This document shows positions 17,880 through 27,541 of a stretch of DNA of 64,000 nt, piece after piece (within the stretch, counting starts at the first letter, position 1; the number at the start of each line of letters is the position of its first letter). Below the pieces are notes generated by a model. The model was given only the letters and a program-made list of their open reading frames with translations, was not told the DNA's origin and searched no databases. This stretch comes from Sporodiniella umbellata (lineage: Eukaryota > Mucoromycota > Mucoromycetes > Mucorales > Rhizopodaceae), in assembly GCA_025677835.1 (NCBI GenBank), contig JAIXMR010000037.1:1-64000 (forward strand). The letters are read 5' to 3'. Made by a program: the position numbers and the translations under genes.

Positions 17880-18664
17880 CAGTGCCTCCGGTGCCAATTG
17901 ACGCTTTTGAAAATCCCAATTGGCGCTTATCTCAAGCCTCAATTCGCGCATTCTAACATCCCAATTCGCGCTTTTGAGTAACCCAAATAGCGCTTCCAAA
18001 TATCCCATTTAGCGCTTTTAGCTATCCCAAATGACGTACTCAATAAAACGCTTTTTGCATCAGTACTCCTTCTTTCAATACTGTATTCAACTTAAACGAG
18101 CGTTAGATTTTTCAGAGAGGATGGACAAGGAGGAATGTTCAATGAGGATGGCTCTGAGGCCATGGACTGGGAGGAGGAAGCAGACAATCCCCTTAGGACG
18201 CAGACACTTACTTCCTTACACGAATGGCGATTACACCAAATGATCATTGAGCCAGCAGCTCATGATTTACAGAGAGTGGATGTTGTTATGACAGAACTAG
18301 AGGCTAAGATTTCTAGCTCAAGAAAAGTCTACAACAATTATTCTGACGAACAAAAGGCACTCTTCTTGTACCTGCTTAAGTTTAGATTTTTGAAGGCAAA
18401 GCCTGCTGCTGAGCGAGCATTAATCAATGTTAGAACTGCCCAGGGTTGGGCGAAGCGAATGAAGGAAGACCCAGAGTGGGATATTTACGAAAAACTTACA
18501 AACAAAGTCAACCGTGCTGGATCGCAACTGCAGGTAGAGCACAAACACTTCCTGATGAATCTTTTCGATGAGGAACCTCAAGCAACTAGGCAGGATGTTG
18601 TTGATGCTCTTACTGCAGCCTTTGAAGGGTTCAGCCTAAAGGCATCCCAGGTGGGCACATTTAT
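17880..18664 (+). repeat. Left terminal inverted repeat (785 bp)
   Basis: This repeat matches the reverse complement of 25510-26294 from the terminal CAGTG to the shared GGGCACATTTAT, after which the two arms diverge (CAAAG on the left, ATACA on the right). The outer ~160 bp are non-coding and contain the spaced GCGCTT-type motifs; the rest holds the promoter-like leader and transposase codons. Tc1-type inverted repeats are normally tens to a few hundred bases, so this arm is exceptionally long. Confidence 0.9.
17894..18038 (+). repeat. Seven subterminal motifs at 22-23 bp spacing
   Basis: Variants of CCAAWTNGCGCTT start at 17894, 17916, 17939, 17961, 17983, 18005 and 18027. The third (TCAATTCGCGCAT) and the last (CCAAATGACGTAC) are the most diverged. 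The spacing of about two helical turns puts all copies on one face of the helix, which suits repeated binding of a transposase or another DNA-binding protein. The same series is present in mirror image in the right arm, approximately 26136-26280. Confidence 0.8.
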
Positions 18665-18815
18665 CAAAGATGATTGCAACTTGACGGTGAAGCGAATCAC
18701 TCGTCGACCAGCTGCGAGAAACTCGCCTGAATCGCTTCTCAGGAGGAAGGAGTGGGTTGAAAAATGGTCTCAGACGGACCATGTCTCCCAACAATTATGT
18801 ATAAATTATGTATAG
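18135..18815 (+). pseudogene. Truncated Tc1/mariner-like transposase (left copy, DNA-binding half)
   Basis: An open frame of 226 aa starting MFNEDGSEAMDWEEE. The frame stays open upstream (EDGQGG) to a CAG that looks like an intron acceptor near 18114, so an upstream exon is possible. Residues ~70-125 (YSDEQKALFLYLL, NVRTAQGWAKRM) look like a helix-turn-helix domain as in IS630/Tc1-type transposases, and residues ~150-190 like a second one, followed by a basic RRPAARNSPESL linker. Full transposases continue with a DDE/D catalytic domain beginning soon after the EKWSQTD segment. Here the frame runs into HVSQQLCINYV and stops, with no DDE motif in the following kilobase. The product could at most bind the element ends. 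It lies mostly within the inverted repeat; the last ~50 codons are unique to the left arm. Confidence 0.75.
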
Positions 18816-19151
18816 TTTGAATATATGACAAAGTATAATTTTAGGTTTTTGTATCTCAGGGGCGAATTCAAGACATTCCTATTAGCACAACTCGTCTTGA
18901 CGTCTCTACTTCATTTAGTCGATAACTGGCCCGGACGATATACATTGTTGCATATTCAATGCTATAAAGGCATCAGAGATTACATGTAAATGGCTTCATG
19001 TGCCAAGAACGTTAATCAAATCAATCGAAAGTTGGTCTTGATCAAGCAATCCTTATCCCAACCCCACTCGCAATTCAGATCCCATACAAATACATTAAAA
19101 AACGCTACACGAAGGCTTTACTCATTCGGCTTTAAAATAAACATAAATTAT

Positions 19152-21267
19152 TTATCGCTTCTGTCTCTTTGTAGGTGAAACATATGGTGATGAGAGGTTG
19201 CTTAAAGGGGTCTCGGTACCGTCAGATGTGCTAGAGAGAGAGAGATAGTTGGCGATGCTTTGGTGGCTTTCAAGAATAAGATTCTACCAGTCAAAGTGGG
19301 ATAAACAAAATATTAGCTAACCATCATTAAAGAAAAAGGAGGATGTAACGCGTTACCTTGAGCTTCCACATGTTCGAAATAAAATCTGGCAATTGATCTT
19401 TGTAGGTGGCAGGGAGATTAGGGATGGAGAAATTATCAGCTTCCATGAAAACATATAAGCCTTGAACATACATCATTCGATAAACTATTACTTTTAACTC
19501 TGAAAAGAGAGGCTATTGTGTTATGATGGATATGATAAACAATGTCGACAAAAGAGACTTACCATAGATTTGAATACCGTATATTTGAATATTTTGGACA
19601 TGACTTTCAATGATGTGCTTTTTCAGATTGATTATGGATTTAATCATCGTCTTCAAATTTTTAGCAATTTTTTTTCTGTCATCCACAAAATGAGTCTGAT
19701 TTTGCATTAATGGGGCACCCGAGACCTCACCAACTGCGAACTCAACATTGTTGTAAATCATGCTTCTAAATGTGAAATCGACGTTTGGTCCTGGGCTTCT
19801 TCTGTCATCGTCATCGAGTGCATGATGTTCTTCTTTCTTTTTTGAAATCAGTTCCGCCTCGCCCCTAACGAAATAAGCGTTTTCAGTGAGAATTTTACGC
19901 GTCGTTATTAAGGTATCACCATCTGATTACTATATTTCGCTTGGAATACTTCAACAAATTATAAAAAAGAGGATACATGAAGCACATCGTGAATTCGTTT
20001 TCATTAATATTATCCTCAAATAATGACCTTTTTGTTGACAAGTTGTTGCTAATTTTAACAGGCTGTATTAGTATTGAGCATGTTGCTGGCAATGCATGGT
20101 TCATCTTACTATGTGGAGAGGACCCGAAGACAATACTTTTCGTATTTGGGCTTAGTCTGTGAGCGTCTTCTTTGCATCTTTGCTCTCTTCAATGATTTGC
20201 GTAAACTCTTCCTCTGATAAATTAAAAATCATGTTTTTGTACAATTTATCAAGAACCATACCTTATGTTTAAAAATTGACGTGGCATAATTTTTCACATC
20301 TGCACAATTGTCTTTTGCTTCAGAATCAATGTCGTTTTGATAGCTTTGGTAGTGGTGCTTGGCTAGCGAATACTTGTCTTTAAATATTGTATACACACCA
20401 GCGGAACCAGTGCGAGCGGTAAAATCCAATATATTGTAGTATAGGAGACTGTATCGTTTAAGTTGGATTTGAGCATATAACATAATCATTGAAGATGATT
20501 TAATAAACTTACTCTTGCTTATGTATCTTAACAATGTGGTGTACTGTTGCCAACCAGTTCAACATCTTCTCTTTGATACCTTGCGGATTAAACATATCGT
20601 CAGTTCCTAAGAAGAGTCGATCTATTTTATCATTTGGTTTTACAGTGGTCGACTACACAACAAAATTTGTGGCAATTAATATATATTTATCACAAAATAT
20701 TTGATAAACTCACAGTAATCAACTCCTTCACCGCGTTATCTTCTTGTATATGCAGGTTGACATGGAATTGTCGTCTTTTGTACGACAAATTCATCAGTTT
20801 CTCCTACAATTTACATAATCTATGTGTAAGGCACGTCTGATATCAGTATGAGAATCACGCAATACCTCCTGAACAAGATTTGCCAAATCTTCCCAATCGA
20901 CATTGTTGTAATCACCAATCAACTATTTGAAGAAAAAAACAAACCATCAGCAGCCTTCACTAACAAAGTTCCAACTGTATTACCTTAAACTTCTCTTCTC
21001 TTTTCTTTACAGAACCAAACAAGCTCGACCAATAAGTTCGAAACTGATTAGATAGTCCTTCTTGCTTATCAGGCAGATTGGCAGAATGCTTCACAATAAT
21101 GTCCTTCTTCGCCGCAAAGAACAAGCTGAAGTTAGTCTCATTGACATCACCCAAGTCTTGCAAGTATGTAAGTAAAATGTCCATTTTGTATTTATAATCA
21201 AGAGTGAAAGAAAGCTTGCTGCACACTTTTTGAAATGGAATCTTAAAGACGAGTTTGGGTGACTGTC
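19152..21267 (-). pseudogene. Multi-exon cargo gene of unknown function, with frame breaks
   Basis: Minus-strand exons splice in frame with good GT-AG borders: 21267-20984 (start uncertain; perhaps ATG at 21184, MDILLTYLQDLGDV), 20922-20866, 20803-20714, 20652-20513, 20448-20262 and from 20211. After KKTLTD an in-frame TAA (20154-20152) interrupts, while a neighbouring frame continues open (LSPNTKSIVFGSS). A second shift is needed at ~19,918 (RW to GDT). The next exon carries VEFAVGEVSGAPLMQ at ~19,700, followed by a GTAAGT intron and two further exons. The gene ends SSPYVSPTKRQKR at 19152. The GEVSG segment after an aspartate-rich stretch is loosely reminiscent of a nuclease-fold core, but that is a guess. 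I recall similar unnamed proteins as common in Mucoromycota, which I cannot check here. Unrecognised function; probably decayed, unless introns at the two breaks were misread. Confidence 0.5.
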
Positions 21268-21859
21268 ACACTTGAGAGACATCTCACATATTTTAAATAA
21301 TTATATCTTAATAATGCTGAGTCGTTTTAAATAAATACAAAATCTAGGAGATCATGTCTATTTGAAAGGTTTTTTCTATATTATAAGGCAGTTTTATTTA
21401 AAAAGAAACAAAAGACCAAAGGGATTGCAGTGACTGGATACATTGTTTTATTTGAAGGAAGAAAAGAAGCTAAAATTGTTATATATTTCATTAGATTTGG
21501 GATGTCTCTCCTTCTTTTTCTTTTTTGTAGGAAGGAGAACTGTCCAGGGACAGTGAAACTCCTTGGTTTATTTAAAGGCATGTAGACTGAATTTAAAAAA
21601 ATATAATGACTGTCACACTTCCAGAAGGATGACGCGTTTTTTTTTTCATGAATTTGCCTAGTACAGCCAATCTTGGCTATTGTGTCAACTTATTTCCTTC
21701 AACTATAAATGCTATGATCATAATGGTCGATGTGCGATAATACTGCGTAAAGACTGAACTTTTAAGGCCTTACTTAAAATGTGTCGATAGCCCTGACGAT
21801 AATTATGTACAATCACATCAGCTTCGAACGTGCAGCAAATGTTTCTCAGCCTTTTCTCC

Positions 21860-24670
21860 CTAAAAATGTTTTGCTTACTCATTCTATGTAAAAAAGGTAC
21901 ATCTTCCACACAAATATACAGAGTTATCATGAATTAGGTCAACTAAAATTTCTAGTAGCAACATTACCTGAACCAAATACTTGGATTGGACTCTCAGGAT
22001 AACTCTCAGTTGCAAAACTCCAGTTATCTTCCACCCAATCCTTGTATTCGGATTTCAGGCCAACGCTAGATCACTTGGATTGGACTCTCAGGATAACTCT
22101 CAGTTGCAAAACTCCAGTTATCTTCCACCCAATCCTTGTATTTGGATTTCAGGCCAACGCCAGATCACTTGGATTGGACTCTCAGGATAACTCTCAGTTG
22201 CAAAACTCCAGTTATCTTCCACCCAATCCTTGTATTTGGATTTCAGGTTATCGTCAAATCACTTGGATTGGACTCTCAGGATAACCCTCAGTTGCAAAAC
22301 TCCAGTTATCTTCCACCCAATCCTTGTATTTGGATTTCAGGCCAACGCCAGATCACTTGGATTGGACTCTCAGGATAACCCTCAGTTGCAAAACTCCAGT
22401 TATCTTCCACCCAGTCCTTGTATTCTGATCTCAGGCCAACGCCAGCGCCTAAAAATGTTTTGCTTACTCATTTCATGTAAAAAAGGTACAGTTTCCACAA
22501 AAATATATAGAGTTATCATGAATTAGGTCAACTAAAATTTCTAGTAGCAACATTACCTGAACCAAATACTTGGATTGGACTCTCAGGATAACCCTCAGTC
22601 GTAAAACTCCAGTTATCTTCCACCCAATCCTTGTATTTGGATTTCAGGCCAACGCTAGATCACTTGGATTGGACTCTCAGGATAACTCTCAGTTGCAAAA
22701 CTCCAGTTATCTTCCACCCAATCCTTGTATTTGGATTTCAGGCCAACGCCAGATCACTTGGATTGGACTCTCAGGATAACCCTCAGTTGCAAAACTCCAG
22801 TTATCTTCCACCCAGTCCTTGTATTCTGATCTCAGGCCAACGCCAGCGCCTAAAAATGTTTTGCTTACTCATTTCATGTAAAAAAGGTACAGTTTCCACA
22901 AAAATATATAGAGTTATCATGAATTAGGTCAACTAAAATTTCTAGTAGCAACATTACCTGAACCAAATACTTGGATTGGACTCTCAGGATAACTCTCAGT
23001 TGCAAAACTCCAGTTATCTTCCACCCAATCCTTGTATTTGGATTTCAGGCCAACGCCAGATCACTTGGATTGGACTCTCAGGATAACCCTCAGTTGCAAA
23101 ACTCCAGTTATCTTCCACCCAGTCCTTGTATTCTGATCTCAGGCCAACGCCAGCGCCTAAAAATGTTTTGCTTACTCATTTCATGTAAAAAAGGTACAGT
23201 TTCCACAAAAATATATAGAGTTATCATGAATTAGGTCAACTAAAATTTCTAGTAGCAACATTACCTGAACCAAATACTTGGATTGGACTCTCAGGATAAC
23301 CCTCAGTCGTAAAACTCCAGTTATCTTCCACCCAATCCTTGTATTTGGATTTCAGGCCAACGCCAGATCACTTGGATTGGACTCTCAGGATAACTCTCAG
23401 TTGCAAAACTCCAGTTATCTTCCACCCAATCCTTGTATTTGGATTTCAGGCCAACGCCAGATCACTTGGATTGGACTCTCAGGATAACCCTCAGTTGCAA
23501 AACTCCAGTTATCTTCCACCCAGTCCTTGTATTCTGATCTCAGGCCAACGCCAGCGCCTAAAAATGTTTTGCTTACTCATTTCATGTAAAAAAGGTACAG
23601 TTTCCACAAAAATATATAGAGTTATCATGAATTAGGTCAACTAAAATTTCTAGTAGCAACATTACCTGAACCAAATACTTGGATTGGACTCTCAGGATAA
23701 CCCTCAGTCGTAAAACTCCAGTTATCTTCCACCCAATCCTTGTATTTGGATTTCAGGCCAACGCCAGATCACTTGGATTGGACTCTCAGGATAACTCTCA
23801 GTTGCAAAACTCCAGTTATCTTCCACCCAATCCTTGTATTTGGATTTCAGGCCAACGCCAGATCACTTGGATTGGACTCTCAGGATAACCCTCAGTTGCA
23901 AAACTCCAGTTATCTTCCACCCAGTCCTTGTATTCTGATCTCAGGCCAACGCCAGCGCCTAAAAATGTTTTGCTTACTCATTTCATGTAAAAAAGGTACA
24001 GTTTCCACAAAAATATATAGAGTTATCATGAATTAGGTCAACTAAAATTTCTAGTAGCAACATTACCTGAACCAAATACTTGGATTGGACTCTCAGGATA
24101 ACCCTCAGTCGTAAAACTCCAGTTATCTTCCACCCAATCCTTGTATTCGGATTTCAGGACGACGCCAGATCACTTGGATTGGATTCTCAGGATAACTCTC
24201 AGTTGCAAAACTCCAGTTATCTTCCACCCAATCCTTGTATTTGGATTTCAGGCCAACGCTAGATCACTTGGATTGGACTCTCAGGATAACCCTCAGTTGC
24301 AAAACTCCAGTTATCTTCCACCCAATCCTTGTATTTGGATTTCAGGCCAACGCCAGATCACTTGGATTGGACTCTCAGGATAACCCTCAGTTGCAAAACT
24401 CCAGTTATCTTCCACCCAATCCTTGTATTTGGATTTCAGGCCAACGCCAGATCACTTGGATTGGACTCTCAGGATAACCCTCAGTTGCAAAACTCCAGTT
24501 ATCTTCCACCCAATCCTTGTATTTGGATTTCAGGCCAACGCCAGATCACTTGGATTGGACTCTCAGGATAACCCTCAGTTGCAAAACTCCAGTTATCTTC
24601 CACCCAATCCTTGTATTTGGATTTCAGGCCAACGCTAGATCACTTGGATTGGACTCTCAGGATAGCCCTC
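21860..24670. repeat. Two-tier tandem array: 94-bp monomers with ~119-bp spacers
   Basis: Monomers begin CTTGGATTGGACTCTCAGGA and recur every 94 bp. Six groups start at 21980 (5 monomers), 22569 (3), 22970 (2), 23277 (3), 23678 (3) and 24079 (6 plus a ~27-bp remnant at 24643). Between groups lies a ~119-bp spacer (for example 22450-22568); a diverged spacer copy also precedes the first group (21,860-21,979). The larger repeats are therefore 401 bp (three monomers plus spacer) or 307 bp (two plus spacer). Near-identical copies suggest recent expansion by unequal exchange or slippage. The open frames in the array are shadows of the repeat; 94 is not a multiple of three. Confidence 0.93.
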
Positions 24671-25119
24671 GTTGTAATATGCGCGGAAACCATACCGTTG
24701 AGTAACGTTGTAACTTACCATATCAATTTCATATATTATAATTTATGTTGGTTTTGACATTTTTTTTTTGTATTTTCAATTATTTTTTAGATATAATTGT
24801 ATTCTTTACCTATTAGTTTTGTTAATTTATAAAATATTCTTATAATTATCTTTTTTTTTATTATCTTAACTAATTCTATTTATTTTATATCTCCACTTAT
24901 TTTAAAACCCAAGCATTAAAAAAAATTACTGCGTGCTTTTTTTATTAATGTTTTTAGAAGAAAAAAATATTATCGGAATACACATCCACCTTTGAAAAGT
25001 AATGGAATGAGATATTTCGAAACAAAAATAAACTAATTTAATATAAAAAATTAAGAAAAGAAAAATATCTAAGATGTTTGCATCGTTTCTCGTTTGAAAG
25101 GTAATGTTTCCAAAAAAAA
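24671..25119. other. AT-rich filler inside the element
   Basis: Very AT-rich sequence between the array and the exon-like fragments, with T runs at 24760 and 24852. Short minus frames at 24926-25229 show no domain. Nothing further seen. Confidence 0.5.
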
Positions 25120-25498
25120 TCACTCCTCGTGTATGGAACTAAATAAGATTGTTGGTAGCAAATTACCTGAATCAAATTTTGCGGATATGCCTCTATTGAT
25201 TTCAGATATCCGGCATTAAAAATTTCCACGCACAGCCTAATTGCTCAACTATGCATTTTATGTTGGTCGTACGCTTTACACCCAAAGTGGAGGAACAAGA
25301 GGTTTAGCATACCAGATTAGCTTTGTCATTAGCTCTGTGTAATTGATGTCATTTTGATTATAGTTCTGATTATTACTCATAAACTCTCGAGATTGTATTG
25401 ATTTGAAGAGAAGTTTTTAATCCGAAATAGTTCATGAGACAGGTATCAACGTATTCAATGTCTTGTGCTGTTTCACCAGCCAACTATTCAAAGAGTCT
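25120..25498 (-). pseudogene. Exon-like fragments upstream of the array (unrecognised)
   Basis: On the minus strand, after an acceptor TAG near 25486, a frame reads LAGETAQDIEYVDTCLMNYF. With two short putative introns it continues through KLIWYAKPLVPPLW and VEIFNAGYLKSIEAYPQ to a GTAATT donor near 25166. The last donor, GTAATTTGCTAC, resembles the GTAATGTTGCTAC at the start of each array spacer. These may be the 5' exons of the cargo gene whose 3' exons lie at 19152-21267, separated by the array. Reconstructed by eye only; the very short introns make it uncertain. Confidence 0.3.
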
Positions 25499-25499
25499 G

Positions 25500-26039
25500 T
25501 CAGTTGTATATAAATGTGCCCACCTGGGATGCCTTTAGGCTGAACCCTTCAAAGGCTGCAGTAAGAGCATCAACAACATCCTGCCTGGTTGCTTGAGGTT
25601 CCTCATCGAAAAGATTCATCAGGAAGTGTTTGTGCTCTACCTGCAGTTGCGATCCAGCACGGTTGACTTTGTTTGTAAGTTTTTCGTAAATATCCCACTC
25701 TGGGTCTTCCTTCATTCGCTTCGCCCAACCCTGGGCAGTTCTAACATTGATTAATGCTCGCTCAGCAGCAGGCTTTGCCTTCAAAAATCTAAACTTAAGC
25801 AGGTACAAGAAGAGTGCCTTTTGTTCGTCAGAATAATTGTTGTAGACTTTTCTTGAGCTAGAAATCTTAGCCTCTAGTTCTGTCATAACAACATCCACTC
25901 TCTGTAAATCATGAGCTGCTGGCTCAATGATCATTTGGTGTAATCGCCATTCGTGTAAGGAAGTAAGTGTCTGCGTCCTAAGGGGATTGTCTGCTTCCTC
26001 CTCCCAGTCCATGGCCTCAGAGCCATCCTCATTGAACAT
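25500..26039 (-). pseudogene. Truncated Tc1/mariner-like transposase (right copy, DNA-binding half)
   Basis: The same protein as the left copy through residue ~176 (ending ...SQVGTFI), then two unrelated codons and a stop. It is shorter than the left copy because the inverted repeat ends at 25510. It is transcribed towards the interior of the element, facing the left copy. It carries only the DNA-binding part, with no catalytic residues. Confidence 0.75.
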
Positions 26040-26294
26040 TCCTCCTTGTCCATCCTCTCTGAAAAATCTAACGCTCGTTTAAGTTGAATACAGTATTGAA
26101 AGAAGGAGTACTGATGCAAAAAGCGTTTTATTGAGTACGTCATTTGGGATAGCTAAAAGCGCTAAATGGGATATTTGGAAGCGCTATTTGGGTTACTCAA
26201 AAGCGCGAATTGGGATGTTAGAATGCGCGAATTGAGGCTTGAGATAAGCGCCAATTGGGATTTTCAAAAGCGTCAATTGGCACCGGAGGCACTG
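25510..26294 (-). repeat. Right terminal inverted repeat (785 bp)
   Basis: Reverse-complement copy of the left arm, ending in CACTG at 26294 followed by TA. Apparent complete identity of both arms implies either recent formation or gene conversion between them. Confidence 0.9.
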
Positions 26295-26392
26295 TACTTT
26301 GACCGGGCTTATCTTGCGGAAACGTGTGTAACACTGCTCTCCTCAATTTCGGTTTATATCAACGCCAAAACTGTTTAGACACTTTCTCCTCT
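26295..26392 (+). promoter_or_regulatory. Remaining upstream region of the PAS/GATA gene
   Basis: Only 98 bp separate the right end of the element from the ATG at 26393. The original longer upstream region is now on the other side of the element (left of 17880). Any distal control sequences have been moved ~8.4 kb away and replaced by the element's right inverted repeat. Confidence 0.5.
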
Positions 26393-27541
26393 ATGCAACC
26401 ACCTATTTTTTTTGATTATTTATCAGAAAGCAGCTCTGCTCAACAACAAAACTTAGCTGAACCTATGGAAACTTTTTATCGTGCTTCGTCAGCGTCCTTT
26501 TCACACCCTGATGAAGATGAGGCAATGCAAATAAACGGTTCTACACAAAAGACTGGTATAGATTTTAAACGAAAAAAGAATTGGCCGGAAAAGATTCTTG
26601 TAGAAATTACCGGATTACTTCACATTCTTTCACCCTATGGCAGCATTTTGTATTGCTCAGAATCTTCTTTTCAACTTACAGGTTATAGGCCTCATGAGCT
26701 TGTAGGCCAAAGATTAGTGGAATTCCTGCATGTTGATGACATGGATATATTCATTAGAGATTTTCAAATGTCTTTTCACAGCCAATCGCAAATTACAACC
26801 TACTACCGCTTTCGTAAAAAGGACGAAACCTATACTCTTTTCGAAGTTGTTGGTCGTCCACGCTCTCGAATAGCCGGTAAACGCCCGGATGCTTTTTATG
26901 GTATGGCACAGCCAATACCTAGTAAGAATGGATCTTCGCTGGACACCTTTCTTGAAGTAAAAGCAGAAAACGAATGGCTAAAGTCTAGAATTGATGAGCT
27001 CTCTGAAAAATATGGCAAGCCTGCTATCAATCATACAGAAAACGATATTCAACAACAGTTGGAAATAACCTCAATAAGTGAACCATATACCAACAACGGC
27101 TATTTGACAGGTAGTAGTCAAAAGCACTCTAGAGATGCAACTGAAGAATCAAAAGCATGGCTTGATTATCACAAGTCAGAAATAGACGATATGATGGAAG
27201 ATGTAAAGGAAATTCACCCAAATGAAGAGTTAATGGACAAAAAAGACAGATGTAAACGAAGGGTAAGCCTAGATCAGTGGGAATACTGCATTATTGCAGC
27301 TTATAAATTTATATATATAACACAACTATAGAAAAAAAACAAAGAAGCAGACGAGTTTGTCTGCAAAGATTGTGGCACGACATCATCTCCAGAGTGGCGC
27401 AAGGGTCCTCAGGGACCAAAGACGTGAGGAAGAAACTTTTTTTATTTTTGGAAAAAACTGAGTTTTCTTTGTAGTTTATGTAATGCCTGCGGGCTTCGCT
27501 GGGCAAAAAGAAACCGAAAAAATGGAACAGTTGACAACTAA
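26393..27541 (+). CDS. White Collar-2-like PAS and GATA-finger protein
   Basis: Three exons, 26393-27262, 27332-27423 and 27475-27541; 1029 nt, 342 aa. Residues ~70-165 form a PAS domain ([18 protein letters not shown], then [19 protein letters not shown]). A short coiled-coil-like segment follows ([15 protein letters not shown]). The C-terminus has a GATA finger CKDC-x18-CNAC with [20 protein letters not shown]. One PAS plus one terminal GATA finger is the layout of WC-2, the partner of the blue-light receptor WC-1. The C-x2-C-x18-C-x2-C finger is the WC type. Expected role: light-regulated transcription in the nucleus as a heterodimer. Mucorales carry several WC-2 paralogues; I cannot tell which. 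A frame without ATG continues upstream to 26324, but the first ATG (26393) is preferred. The mobile element ends 98 bp upstream of it. Confidence 0.9.

Larger units (their letters stand above)
17880..26294. mobile_element. 8.4-kb Tc1/mariner-like element with 785-bp terminal inverted repeats and cargo
   Basis: The left end reads CAGTGCCTCCGGTGCCAATT and the right end is its exact reverse complement. TA lies directly outside both ends (17878-17879 and 26295-26296), as expected for the TA target duplication of Tc1/mariner/pogo elements. The inverted repeats run 17880-18664 and 25510-26294, 785 bp each. I found no difference in the stretches compared, and the encoded proteins are identical over the shared part. 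Each repeat holds the 5' half of a transposase gene, facing inwards. The interior (18,665-25,509) carries a multi-exon minus-strand gene, a 94-bp tandem array and AT-rich filler. No DDE catalytic domain was found, so the element as seen could not move itself and would need transposase from elsewhere. Element family from the TA target and the HTH-type transposase: likely; exact subfamily unknown. Confidence 0.85.

Noticed and set aside
21980..24670. CRISPR-like repeat array
   Set aside because: Monomers of 94 bp follow each other directly, and the only 'spacers' are themselves near-identical. There are no unique spacers, and the genome is eukaryotic.
21981..24705. Many overlapping frames of 60-98 codons (MDWTLRITLS..., MYLDFRPT...)
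   Set aside because: They are translations of the 94-bp tandem unit in different frames and carry no gene signal.
17880..26294. LTR retrotransposon or Helitron
   Set aside because: The ends are inverted rather than direct repeats, there is no reverse transcriptase or Rep/helicase, and the flanking TA fits a Tc1/mariner-type cut-and-paste element.
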